A stretch of DNA of 64,000 nt, from NCBI GenBank assembly GCA_963978545.1, contig OZ021723.1, positions 47,564,069 through 47,628,068 of the forward strand, in the 5' to 3' direction. This document shows positions 49,462 through 61,420 of this stretch, in pieces. The notes under the pieces are model-generated. The model saw only the letters and a list, made by a program, of their open reading frames with translations. It was not told the origin of the DNA and made no database searches. The DNA is from Linyphia triangularis. Its lineage: Eukaryota > Arthropoda > Arachnida > Araneae > Linyphiidae. The position numbers and the translations under genes were made by a program. Position 1 is the first letter of the stretch; the number at the start of each line of letters is the position of its first letter.

Positions 49462-51011
49462 ACGGACATACTGGCATTCCAATGAAAAAATTGAAAATAG
49501 ATTATCATTTATGAGAAATTAACTATGAAAGGCTTTCGACTTTCAATGTTTCTGAATGGAAAAGAAAAATTTGCAAAGTGTCCTTAACTAAAGAAAAATC
49601 TGTCGGAGTTGACTGCGAAAAGCTGTTCAATGCCTAAGGCTTACTACAGGATTAGAATAGATCCCCCCCCCCCCTTTTTTTTTTTATTTTGATATTTTTA
49701 TATTTTAAACACAGTAACCTGCTATTTAAAATTTAAATATACGTTTCATTTGAAGTCTAGTTATTACTTAGTTAAAATATAGTAAAGTATTTCCTATTTA
49801 CATATAAAATATAGAAATGCATTTTATTTTTGTTATATAAAAGATAAAAATATATTTATATATTTATATAAAAATAGAGAAATGTGTTTTTATTTTTATA
49901 TAAAAACAGTAATATATTCTAATTTATTGATAAATTATAGCAATGTATTCTTATTTATGCATAAAATGTAATAATATATTTCTTATTTATATTTTATAGC
50001 GAGATTTTTCTAATTTATTAAATAATAAATTTATGACAATATTTTATAAATAAATGAGAAATGTATCACTATATTATGCAAAAGAAATACATAGCTATAT
50101 TTCATAAATGGGAAATAAATTGCCTTATTTTATAAGTGAGAAATAAATTGATATATTGTATGACATATATTAATATCTTTTTATATATATATAAAATATA
50201 ATAATATGTTTATTATTTATATGTGAAATGTAATATGTTTATTATTTATATACAAAATATTAATATTTATTTAATAGAACATATCACATTATATATTTGT
50301 ACAAAAATAAATTTTCTAATTTAATTATTTAGCCCAAGTACTAAATAAATTTTATTAAATGGAATTATAAAAGAAAACATTTAATGGAACATTTCTACAA
50401 TTTGCAATTTTTACCTAACTTCCACAAATAAAGAAATAAAATGTTTTGCAACCTTTTTGAGATGTCTGTGTTTATAATAGAAATATTATATAAGAGAAAA
50501 CAGATTTCTTTGTAAAACCACCGCGCAGAGACCGATAGCTCCAGTTATACTGAAAAACGAGGTTATCATAACTTAAGATTAAGCTAAATTTAGGATACAA
50601 TCAAAATAACTAAACAAAAAAAAATTACTTTGGTAATAATTCATTAGTGTTTCAGAATTTGCAAAGATTATAAGTATAATTTAAATAGAATTTTGGATTG
50701 AAGTTTTGAAATAATACGAGCGAACAAAGTTGAATGACAAGTGTTGTAGCGAAATTACCCAAAAGTTAAAAATATATAATTTATGTATTTTAAGGAATAA
50801 TTTATTCTAAGTGTTCTATAAAATAACTTCTAAACCGATAAAACGTACCGCTAATCCCAGTTTCAGAAGTTATTTATTAGTCATTTCGTTAATTGAATGA
50901 AATAAAATTAATGCTTCTTAAAACTTATTTAAAAAAGGATTATATAAATTTAAAGATTATAATTTACCGTATTCATTAAATTAAAGGATTCATTCTTTTG
51001 CAACCCAAAGT

Positions 51012-51807
51012 CATAGACTCCCCCAGGAATATTTGCAAGGGGGTGCAAGACTAGATTTTTATCAAAATCATTATTTTTTTTAGAAATGTTAATTAATAAT
51101 TATGCATTATAAATTATACTCTTTGAGAATAGTTAAAATTCCTGGTATATATTTTTGAAAGCGCAACCCTGTTAAAGAGGGGAAAAAAAATACAAAATAG
51201 TAAAAATATTAAATTATATATTTTTAACGATTTTTTTTTATCATCCAACTAGACCTCACGGTATTCAAGAGACAGTCTTTAGAATAGAGGATCTCGAAGA
51301 TACAAAAATACATTAGAGTAAACATTTTTTACTTCTTCCAAGTTTCGGATATAATGGAAAAAAAAAAAATCACAATGAAACACGAAGGCAATATTGAAAT
51401 ATGTTCAATTGAATTCTAAAAATAGATTTTAAGATAATATATCTGATGATTTAAAAAACAAAGCATTTTCCTAGAATTTTGAGAACCACACAGGAAATGA
51501 TTATACAATAAAAGGAATAAATACTTCTACTCATCAGTCTTTAATAACCATAGACAACAAGCGCCACAAAATTGTCACGCAAGTAGCTATAAAAAACGAC
51601 ATAGCAAAGAAACAAAAGACTAAATTAATAGAAAAAAAAGCTCATTGTAACATAAAAGTATAAGTGGCATATTTGCTTTTTTTTATCTTGGGATTTACAT
51701 CTTTTCCCTCATTTTTTATTTTTTTATTTTTTTTAAAGAATTTCTTAGAATTTCAAGAGCCAGGAGGTGCAAGTGCACCTTCTTGAACCCTCCTGGGGGC
51801 GCCCATG
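51012..51807. mobile_element. Non-autonomous DNA element with CATGGGCGCCCCCAGG-type ends
   Basis: The left end CATAGACTCCCCCAGG (51012) mirrors the right end CCTGGGGGCGCCCATG (ending 51807). After the tip, both ends carry a GGGTGCAAG/AGGTGCA motif in inverted orientation. The 796-bp interior is AT-rich with no transposase. Similar GGCGCCCCCAGGA ends recur in arthropod genomes, as I recall. The target duplication is not evident. Confidence 0.65.
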
Positions 51808-53295
51808 CCTAAAGCGCTTCTTGGAAACTATTTGGTAAAACTTGTCGATTCTGAAACTTACGGCACATTTATTTACTGAACGCGGACATTTTAAAACTCC
51901 TCTTTCTTTTTGTTTTCAGATTTTTGACTCTGCTACTGCAAAAAATGTCTGATAAGCATCTTTTTTACCAAAACATCTATTTTATAGGACTATGTCGCGA
52001 GGATTCGGCTATTGAGGGCTATTTAATACAGTTTTACAATATTGTTACATCATATTTGATTTGGTTCCCTTATAACTGTAAAAGTGTATTTCGAAAGTTC
52101 ATAAGAAATTTTTCAAGAATATATGTTTTCATTTGTTCTTGAGTCCATTAAAGTTTTTTTAGTTTTTTATTTGCTTTTTATTTTTCAGGATTTCAACCAA
52201 CAAATACAACAAATTAATATTCTTCTAGAAGTATTTTACTTCTTTTGTTGCTGTTTCTTGCATAAGTTTTTTCTTTATTTATGAATATAATACTTATTAC
52301 CTTTGGTAATTCCTTCTTTAGTTTTAACTTTAATACCGAGTTGTTAATTTAAGAATTTCCTTATTATATACCACCGACTTGTTCTAAAAGTGACATCCTT
52401 TTCAATGAGAAACAATGCTCTCTGTCATTGTGTCTCAACTTTTCAAAGATGCTATCTGATTTAAATGTTTGAGAGGTTTAGCCGCATACCTATATAAGAA
52501 GGTTCACCAGAAATTCGTTTTTTTGTTTATTTAGGTTTATAAAGCCTCATTAGTGATTGGATCCTTTGATCCTGCATTTCTATCATTCTACTACATTGCA
52601 GTACTTTTGTAAAAATATGGTTTGAAAAGCTGAATTTTTAATTATTTGATACAACTTTCCAATTATATTTATTTGAACTTAAAATATACATCTGAGTAGA
52701 GTTATACCAACTGCTTTGCTTGAAAATTGGAAACAACTTTGTCTGTTTTCAAAGAGAAGTTGTTTCGTTAAAAAGGATTATCAAGTATATGCTTCAAGAT
52801 ATATCACCCTTAGTTAAGAACAACTTTGTTAAAAAGATTTATTTGCCATACATACATTTTATATTTTGTTTCTTAACGATAATAAAGATTGAAACAAATA
52901 ATCCACGTATAAAAATTCTTTTTGATGTCTTAAAAGAGGTTTTCAATGTTCTTACCACCGAAATTTGCTAAAAGAGAGTCCAAACTTTGTTTAACAATAA
53001 AAACAATAATAACATATTTCTCTAACAGTCAACGTCTTTAACAAGGAAATTCCCAGGTAATACATAACGAATTAAAAAAAAATATGCACGAGTATCTTAT
53101 CAATCGATTATCCATAAATTTAATTTTAGCTTTTACTCAATATTTTGGACATAGCCATCTGTTTATCCGTTCTGGTTAATTTTCTTAGCCAAATTAAAAA
53201 TTGACAACTTAGTTGTCATCAAACTCCAACTTAGCGAGATGAGATTCTTTAATATCGCTGGACTTGGCTAACTGCTGATTAAAGAAAAAAAGAAA

Positions 53296-53409
<114 letters not shown>

Positions 53410-53553
53410 CGATTCATTATGCAAACATATCCACACATTTAAAAGAAGTGGTCAGAATTTTAGTTGCAATTGGAAGTTGTGTGATGTTTAATCTCTTTCC
53501 TGTCTTGATGAGCACGCACATTGACAAGAAACAAATATTTATAAAAAGTTAGC

Positions 53554-53554
53554 T

Positions 53555-53653
<99 letters not shown>

Positions 53654-53679
53654 TTCATTCGTTCATTTATTTATTTATT
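53554..53679 (+). repeat. (TTTA)n microsatellite, about 31 units
   Basis: Nearly pure TTTA with a CATTCGTTCA interruption near the right end. Confidence 0.97.
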
Positions 53680-54987
53680 GTTAGTTAGAGGTAGTAAGAG
53701 TTAGTTAGGCTGTTATTACTACATCTACTTCGCAACTTTTTGGTGATTATGAAAACTTGGCTTCACCTCGTCTAGCCAGGCTTCACATAATTACATCGTG
53801 ATTATTCTTCTAGTAATTTATATTTCAGTATTGTTTTAGTTCAAGTAAAACGCTTTATGTTGTCTTTTGTTATGAGAAACCAGGTATTCCTAAAAATACT
53901 TGGCCAGGCGTATGTCTAAATTGTGACGAGTCTCGTCTCTACCAAATATTTGATGCGTATAAGACAATGATTGATGTGCGTATCAACTATTGCATTGTTC
54001 CAGACAGTACTTTGTCATTGTTTATGTCCTTTAGCAGTTTCCCAATATATTAAAAATCATAGTTTTTAAAAAACATGATAAAATGAGCTTTAAAGTTTGT
54101 TTTTAAAACGAATTTCTTTCTTCGTACTTTATCATAAAATATTTTCTTATTTTTGATTGATTATCCAAATATTAATCGTCATCTTTATCCTTATATATGC
54201 CTAACTTTAAATTTAAAAATTGTTTTCTGCAGTTGCTGCGATTTTTAGATAATAATCGCATGATTACAATCTATCCGTAAAATACTAGAGCAACTACAAG
54301 TGGAATGCGAGTCTTTTAATTATATTTTAAAAGTTATGGTACAACATACAAAAAAAAAAAATAATCTTGATAATAGCTTTATCTCTGATTCTAAAAGTTG
54401 TAAAATATTGCTGTTTGCACCATCCAATTCTTTATATGTCTGGTACAATTTTTGTCTGAAGAGGTTGTTTACTAAGTAAATTACTTTAACTCTAAAAATT
54501 TCAATACGAACCCTTGTTATTTATTGTTTGATTCGATCTAGAATATTTCGTTTACATCAAATACAAAACCTCCGTTATTTTGAAGAAAACACATCATTTA
54601 TGAGTGAAAAGTAAATCTCATAGTTGAAAAGCTTATTTTTAAAATCTGCATTAAAGCGGTGGTGGTGTGTGTGTAGAAGGGGGGGGGGGGGTTGGCAAAC
54701 AATCTGTGTTTCAGGACGTTATGGACATTAGTCTCAAATTACTTGGAAACTTCTGAAATTTATTGCATCATATTTAACAAGATGCTAATACAAAATAAGT
54801 AAAGTAACTCAATCAGAAATTAATTTTAATGTAGCATATGTTGTTCTAAAAGTGTATTAATGGAAAAAAAAAAAGCAAAAAAAACCCGCACTTTTATTTC
54901 CCTACTAGATATGCAGCTGTGTGGTGGCCTCGTATTGCGGAGATCCTTCCTTGTGTATAGGTCCCTGCTTTTGATTCTTCGTAAACC

Positions 54988-55153
54988 AGGCTCGTTTCGT
55001 TGGCTGAAAGATTTATTGCTGAGCAAGCTCAGGCTCGTTTCGCTTGCTGAAGTGTTCATTGCTGCGCAATCACAGGCTCGCTTCGCTTTCTGAAATGTTC
55101 ATTGTTGCACAAGTATACGATCACTTCACGCGCTAAATGGTTAATTATTACAT
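54988..55153 (+). repeat. 43-bp tandem repeat, three clear units and a decayed fourth
   Basis: AGGCTCG starts at 54988, 55031 and 55074, exactly 43 bp apart. Units follow the plan AGGCTCGTTTCGCTTGCTGA, then a TTCATTGCTGC/GCAA segment. A weaker fourth unit, with GATCACTTCACGCGCTAAATGG, runs to about 55153. The GC content is well above the surroundings. Units abut with no unique spacers, so this is not a CRISPR array. Confidence 0.88.
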
Positions 55154-55265
55154 TCTGTTAATTAAAAGTATAATTTAATGACTATAACAACAACAAAGTC
55201 CTACGCTTATTGGACGTAATTTTCTATAATGTCACGGAGTTTTTGTTTTATTATTATAGATGTTG

Positions 55266-56474
55266 TATGGTGATTCATTTTTTCGAATTTTTGATTTTTC
55301 AGCTCTTGAAAAGTTACTATGTAATGAAATCTGCCATGTAAAATTTTATTTAAATGTATAAACATTTAGAGGCTGTGCAATGTGCATAGCGATCGAATAT
55401 ATCAAATTTTTCAAATATCTATACTAAAACGCTTATTACGTTATTGAAACATATTTTTTTATTTTTTTATCTAAGATCACTCTACTGCACAGGAACTGCT
55501 GTACAGAAGTATTCAGTTGTTCTCTGTTATTTTGACGAGAGTATGTTTTGATGTTAGATGTAAATTTGATCGGATTGTGATGAAAAAAGTTAAAATACGA
55601 AAAGAAATCGAAGTGTGGTTGGCTGGATAGTTAGCTGAAACAATTCCTTTATGTAAACTTCCTTCGAAACGCGAAGTTACTGTACATTTCTTTCATTATT
55701 ATCTGATTCGAAATAAAACTGTTCATGAGAGTGCTACAAAAGTTACTGAAGCTGTTTTATCAATCTGGGAAAAAGCTAGAGTGATAAAGCATCTTTAAAA
55801 AACAACATTTCATTACGGAAATGGTTTCGTACCCTTCTTTTAGTTGTTTCTCCAAACAACGGCTTTGCTACCTTGAAGAAGCTTCATGACTACAAGAACA
55901 TGAATACAGGCATTTCTAGGGTGCAATAATAAATGTCCTTTCCCACTTTTGGTACTTCGCTGAAGAATTTGCTGCTTTCGCTTTTTCCTATGGGAATGTC
56001 AGTACAAAAACCAAATGCAAAATGATTGCAGCACTTTCTAATGAAAGTCAAATTCAGAGAACATTTCAAAGAAAACAATTTCTCCCTGCAAACGCTCTCC
56101 CCGAGTAAACCTTGGGACAGTTTGCTTCTTCAAACTTCCTGAGGTTCTATGATGTAACAGGCATTTGAAAATATTTTCTTATCCCCTACCCAGAAGAATG
56201 GCGAGAAAAATTGTATTCTATACCATCAAATATTATATTTCATTCAGAAAATAAAATCGTTTCTATTGAATGGAATATGTTGTGTTGTGCTGAGCGATGT
56301 AAGACTATTATACGAAATTTCTTAAAATTTAAGTTGGCTACGCCACCTCTAAATGTTGCCTAATTTTCATCAAATTTAGTATAACTTATTTCTTTTGATG
56401 AGAGAACAAAATTAGACGATGCCCTTGTGAAATTTCAGAATTTGGAATTTTGACCATGTTTTGGAATCACCGTA
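55266..56474 (+). mobile_element. Relic of the TAGGGTG-type transposon family, second copy
   Basis: The left tip TATGGTGATTC (55266) mirrors GAATCACCGTA (ending 56474) with one mismatch. Inward of the right tip, in inverted sense, come AATTCTGAAATTTC and GGGCATCGTCTAA, reminiscent of the first copy's AATTCAGAATTTC and AAGATGTTCTA. The interior encodes an N-terminal piece of the same kind of protein (55580-55920). Family membership rests mainly on the protein; the ends are only loosely similar. Confidence 0.55.
55580..55920 (+). pseudogene. N-terminal fragment of the TAGGGTG-family protein
   Basis: From the ATG at 55580 the frame reads MKKVKIRKEIEVWLAG, a stop, then PSKREVTVHFFHYYLIRNKT followed by VHESATKVTEAVLSIWEKAR. 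The pattern of a K.EV...FF.Y block, an ESA segment and an IWEKARI block followed (here decayed) by a LxxLxxxY stretch matches, from memory, the N-terminus of the repeat protein whose C-terminal half is at 7060-7640. Further in-frame stops follow. It is a dead copy. Confidence 0.6.
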
Positions 56475-57228
56475 CTATATAAATTAAGACAATTAAAATT
56501 AAAAACTTTTCATGAAATACAACAGTACATTTTTTTTTATTTCATCAATTATAATACAAGATATAGTTAGAGTTCGGACTTTTTTTGTGCACTGTACATT
56601 CAGTTTTAAAAATATCACAGTTTTTTACTTTTTGGATTTGGATACGGAACTATTTTAGCCGAGTTTTGTTTGACCCTTTAAGAATTACTTGCAGTGTGGA
56701 AACTTGCAAATCATTGCGTATTCAAACCAGTAGAAATCTTTTGACTGTCATTATACTAAGTATTAAAAACATCCGTTAGAGCATAGCTAAGTAGTAAACT
56801 ATTTTTGAAAATATATTTCAAATTATGAATCAGTTTTACTTTATCAATTTAAAAATATTCTTAACAGTATCATGCAAATTAGAGATTTCCTTCTCTAAAC
56901 ACACGTGAAGTTCAATTGATTGGACCTCGTTCCATCACGTACATTGTATGCATTCAATGTACAATTATTTTTAATTTACATTAAATGATGTGTTCAATTT
57001 TGAAAAAAAAATTGGCAATAAGATAGAGTTTCTACAATGATCAGATTGTAAAATCTTTTCATATTTATAATTGATTGAATATTGATTCATAATTATGGAA
57101 TGAAAGAACATGCTTTAAAAATATTTGCTATGAACTAAGAATTGGAATTCGAATCAGAATATATAGAGTAAATTTAATAGAGCATGAATTTGAAATGCGG
57201 GAATATATACTGAATGAATCCTATAGAC
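56475..57228. other. AT-rich spacer
   Basis: No gene or element recognised. One 64-codon frame (56585-56779) shows no domain. Confidence 0.5.
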
Positions 57229-57900
57229 CAGCATTAGCCACTACGCGGCCCGCGGGCCGGATTTTTCCCACGACAGATTTTTCTGCGACCCACCGGCACA
57301 CCATTAAGATATCAAGATCGAATTCCACGGTATGGACCTTTTTTTCTACGCAAAGGTAATTTATCTGAAATAGTATGTGTTGACTTGGTAGAGCAGAGTT
57401 CTCCACTACGTGTCCGAAGAAACTATATGAAGAAGCTATCATTAAGGTGGTTTTCATCAAGAATAAATACAGGAATAACTTAACTGTTTCTTATTTGAAA
57501 ATTTTATTAAAATTGGTTGCAACAAATACTTCGAAAGATATCGACTCAATCATAAAAAAAAACTGCACGATTTCGACCGCCATCGTCTCACAATTGATAT
57601 CGACTAAAACGGAGTAATCTGGAAGTACAATTTAAATACTTTTATTAAAAGTCCGGTCAAGTCGCATTGTCACTTTAAAACAATAGAGTCACTTCTTTTT
57701 TAGACTTAGATTTAATGTAATTTATTTTTTGTAATTGTTTGAAAAAAAAAAAAAATACTAATTGTAATCTTATTAAGATAAAATATATTGATATTTTTTT
57801 CAGTTTTCAGAAATGCGAGGTTGTTAAATCGATCACAATTAACGATACATATTTTGGTGCATCCAGCCCGCGAAAACCTCCAACCTCCTCATAATGCCCG
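57229..57900. mobile_element. hAT-like element end with GCGGCCCGCGGGCC core (partial)
   Basis: CAGCATTAGCCACTACGCGG followed by CCCGCGGGCC starts at 57229; such CAG-starting, CGGCCCGCGGG-bearing tips are familiar from animal hAT-type non-autonomous elements. A possible partner, CCAGCCCGCGAAAACCTCC, lies at 57863-57881, but the outer tips do not pair well. The interior is AT-rich with an A run. The right boundary is uncertain, and a second CTCCACTACG motif at about 57399 hints at an internal repeat. Confidence 0.45.
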
Positions 57901-59797
57901 TCTTTAAAAGTTGTGGCGAACGCTGCTATAGACAGACAAATCAAAAACCACAGGCAACAGACAGAATCTCACTTTGTTAGAATAGTTTAGATTAACTAGC
58001 TGAATGCCCGTTTTTCGACTAAGATATTGTGATACTATTCACTTTTGTATAAAAATTAATAATTTGAAGCTAAACTATTATAGCGTATATATTACAGTAC
58101 AAAACTCTTTGCGGAACGTCAAACACTTCTCTGTCATCTTTTAAATATAAGGGCAAACCAAAAGCAACCAACTGTTGCCACTTTAACAAAACTGTATACA
58201 TATTCAACAGTGACTTTTTCTTTGTTAGCACATTAAGAAAACGTGCAATTATGATTTTAGTCTTAATGTTTGTTGACATGTTTTTACAATAACAATGTAA
58301 TGGTTGCAATATTTGAAAAAACATATTGGATCGTTATCCTTTATGTTGATTTAGGTGTTTACTCTGATATTATCTAGTTTACATTTTATATTTAGTTTAT
58401 AATGAACACCTGTCCAAATTACAGACTTTTATTTTAGTAGAGTCTTTGATTTATACAAGAACATCTGTATATTGTACATATAAAACGTATTACCCTTTTT
58501 CAATTGCAAGTTGATTTTGTTGAGAATCGCTTACCCTTGTCCCGGATTAACTTACTTAGTCGTCCTCAATCTAAGGACATTGGGATATTCCAGATTTAGA
58601 ACGCTTGCCCCTTTTCGATCCTTTAAGGGCACAAAATGGAAATTATTATATATTTTTTTACTATGAGTGCAGCTATGTAGTGTTACTATGTGAACAACAT
58701 CCTTTGTGGATGTAGGACAAAGAGATATTCTTCATTTTTTTAAGAACATTTGAAACTCTTTTCGACTCTTTTAAGAATGGTTAATCAAATTTGTTATAGC
58801 TTAGTTTTGCTAAGATAAGCTTAGGAAAAATCGCATATTTAAATTTGACATTATTTCCATTTTAAAAATTCCCATCTAGGCTCATTGAAATGTTCAAAGT
58901 AATAAAAAGATGCATCTTCCACAAACTAAAAATGGCGTTTCGAAAAAAAGACCAATATATACTTTGATTACCCTTCTTTAGATTTAAAGCAAGTCTTTTT
59001 AAGTATATAACTTTTTTGTAAAAAAAAAAAGTCAAGCTGCCCAAATACTAATTTCCTTCCTTGTTATTGCATGGCGGACGTATCGTTACTGTTTTATGAA
59101 ACGCTGGCTTCCTTGTCGTTGTGAAGGAGTCGAATTTACTGGGCTTTCGCGTATTAGTTTCTCTGGGATTTTGGGTTCTTTCAGAAATTATGTTCAATAC
59201 TTCGGAAGTATGTGTTTCAAGGGTAAGTGAGCGAGGCATTTAAGAATTTCTGTTTTTTTGTTGGCAATGTATTTTTATAGAGATTGTTCAATTGCGAAAG
59301 ATATTAATTTTATCGATATTCTTCTATTTGTTAATAAGTTAATATCAGATAAATACATACTTTATACTTTTACTAAATAATGCATACATAGAGATTTCTA
59401 AATACCATTTACGAGGAAAAGCTTTTTTTTTCTCAAATTAAATACATTCTTAAATGTTTTCAATTCTTCCAAAGTTGTAGTTCATTTTTATGTTTGAATG
59501 ATACTTAGTTTAGAAGGCTTTATTTCCTCAATTCATTCATAGACATTTCCATTAGGTTTTTTTTATGTAATTTCAATGCATTGTGTATATGTTCTTGCAC
59601 TTTTTTCACTGTTTTTTGTATCAATTTATTATTATTATTCTTTTTTTAACATTTATAAAAAATAACTTAATTATCAAATATTATGCAATATTTACTTAGT
59701 CACTTAGTATGTAAAAACAGTAACAGAGTATAATTAATCATTTGTGAGAGCCACTCTGAATAAATATAGCTAAACAACGCTACAATCGAATGCATTA
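57901..59797. other. Gene-free stretch
   Basis: A GC-richer block at 59045-59240 contains a 63-codon frame on the minus strand and a good splice donor on the plus strand (CAAGGGTAAGTGAG, GT at about 59222). Neither frame matches a protein I know. A small exon cannot be excluded. Confidence 0.4.
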
Positions 59798-60626
59798 TAG
59801 GGTGTTCCAGGAGAGGCCGTAAATTTTTTTCTTCTTCTTCTTTTCTTGAAAAGCTAGGTCTTACCCTGAAAAAAAATGTTCTTTCTGCCGTAATATAATA
59901 GTATGAAACATTTCAAGTCATTTCACAAAGTTTTAGAGGTCCCTCAAGCTAATAGAAAATAGGGAATTCGTGCCAATTTTAATTTCTAATTAATGTACAG
60001 ATTCTACCAAGTCTTATAAAGTGAATTGAGAGTGAGAATGTAATGGTTTTGGGTATCGATGAAACCAATAAAGCTTCTGAAGGAATCTATCTCTGATTAA
60101 GAATATGTAGTAAAAATACATTTAGATGATAATACAAAACCCAAAATGTAATAAATAGAAGCTAATACGCAGTCGTAGATCAGTTATTTCTCCAAGATTT
60201 GCTGCTATTTTAGATTAAAGTAACACCAACATTAAAGGGTCCTCAATGGTAATATCATTTATAATAAATGAGGAAGGCTGATCTTCTTTTACCAAAATGT
60301 CTGACCCATCAGTAAAATCTGTAGTGCTTTCAAAAAGTACAGTTTATCTTGAACGCCAACGTATTCGCCATTTAACTACTGAACAATTAAAAACACAGCA
60401 TGAAGCATAAACGTCAGCTGTTCATAGGGATGTCAAATTGTTACCCAAGTTGATATAAAAAATTTAAGGAAAGTGAGGTCTTTAGTGATACTAGTTTCTT
60501 CTCTAGAAGTATTAAACTTCTTGGCGTTTCTAAGTTATTGTCTGGAACTGGCAATGCAGCAACTGATGCTGTTAAGATTTTTTACAATCATGGAAGTCTG
60601 AATCCCAAACAATTGGTGTATGTGTT
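59798..60626 (+). mobile_element. Relic of the TAGGGTG-type transposon family, third copy, cut by a gypsy LTR
   Basis: The left tip TAGGGTGTTCC (59798) resembles TAGGGTGGATCG of the copy at 6519, and a CCCTGAAAAAAAATGTTC segment near 59864 resembles its subterminal GGGGAAAAGATGTTC. Coding pieces at 60300-60626 belong to the same protein family. The element stops at the LTR boundary; its right half is either beyond the gypsy element or lost. Confidence 0.5.
60300..60626 (+). pseudogene. Middle fragment of the TAGGGTG-family protein
   Basis: First frame: SVVLSKSTVYLERQRIR followed by HLTTEQLKTQ. After stops, VHRDVKLLP and then, in another frame, KLLGVSKLLSGTGNAATDAV, ending KQLVYVFV at the LTR. 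The sequence 'KLLP...LLGVxKLxSGTGxAxAxAV' is the part I remember from the centre of this protein family, usually followed by a CFDTT motif; here the LTR begins just before that point. This piece lies between the segments preserved at 55580 and at 7060. Confidence 0.6.
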
Positions 60627-60933
60627 TGTAGTGTAAGAAAAATTCCGAGAGTCCCCATTCAGGTAACTTGTGTAAACGAAGGCTATATTATAAACAAAAT
60701 GAAGCATAGTGAGGCGCGGGGACTTGCAGGGTGAACTGCTTTGTGAGTTGGGTATGATTTTATTAATGTTTATGTTCTTTGTCTTGTGATAGTGTTTAAT
60801 TAGTTAGGGTTGTATGTATAGTTAGTTTTGTGAGTTGTCCTTGTATTTGTTGTTAGAATAAATTGTTTGTTTATTCATGATACCATTTTATTACGCACTT
60901 AACATATCAATTAAAATCACACCAGACATCACA
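60627..60933 (+). repeat. Probable 5' LTR of the gypsy element
   Basis: It starts TGTAGTGTAAG and ends GACATCACA. AATAAA occurs at about 60856. Immediately after it comes TTGGTGCAGCTTGAAGGATG, which has the TGG start expected of a tRNA primer-binding site. No second LTR is in the window to confirm the edges; the left edge is set by the break in the host transposon's coding sequence. Confidence 0.6.
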
Positions 60934-61420
60934 TTGGTGCAGCTTGAAGGATGTTAAAGCCGTAGTTCTTTGTTGCTCTGAGAGAAAAAGGAATTGTGTG
61001 GACAACAGCATTGCGAATGGTTATGTCGTTTGAGGTATTTTGGTGAGTTTAGCAATTTGTATTTTAAGAAAAGCAGTTTGTTATTTTGAGAGGATACTTA
61101 TTTGATTTTAATCTGTGAGATTTTTCGATTGGTTTTCGAAGGTAAATATTTTGAGTGTGTACTTATTTTTCTCCTGTGAAAATATCGTATAAGTCTTGCG
61201 AGGTTATTGTGGTTTATGTAACATATATACATTTCAGTTAAATGTGTAATTGGGTTGCTTGAATTTTTCTTGTGAAGAAAATTGTGGTAAAGAGATAAAT
61301 GTGGCTGGTTTGTTAGTGTGTTTGTTTTGGTTGAAATTTTGTTTCTCGTTCAGATGTATTTTGAAGTTAATTTAAAGGGATGTGTTGTATGGAAAATTGT
61401 TGTTGTCTGCTGTTTAGAAA

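Larger units (their letters stand above)
42533..51011. other. Long AT-rich stretch, possibly intron
   Basis: No coding exon with a recognisable domain was found. It holds a 95-bp tandem duplication (43756-43945), a degenerate duplication (46162-46390), a hairpin (47102-47171), homopolymer runs at about 48640-48658, 48810-48847 and 49414-49458, and a C run at about 49663-49673. Between 49790 and 50290 the motif ATATAATATGTTTATTATTTATA recurs in loose tandem variants. A 60-codon frame at about 46847-47052, containing FEDVIKCYLHKSAAQNHEIL, looks less composition-biased than most but matches nothing I know. Confidence 0.4.

Noticed and set aside
54988..55153. CRISPR-like regular repeat
   Set aside because: Units are directly adjacent with no unique spacers, and the genome is eukaryotic.
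59045..59240. Possible small exon with splice donor
   Set aside because: Frames on both strands are short and unmatched; a donor sequence alone is weak evidence.
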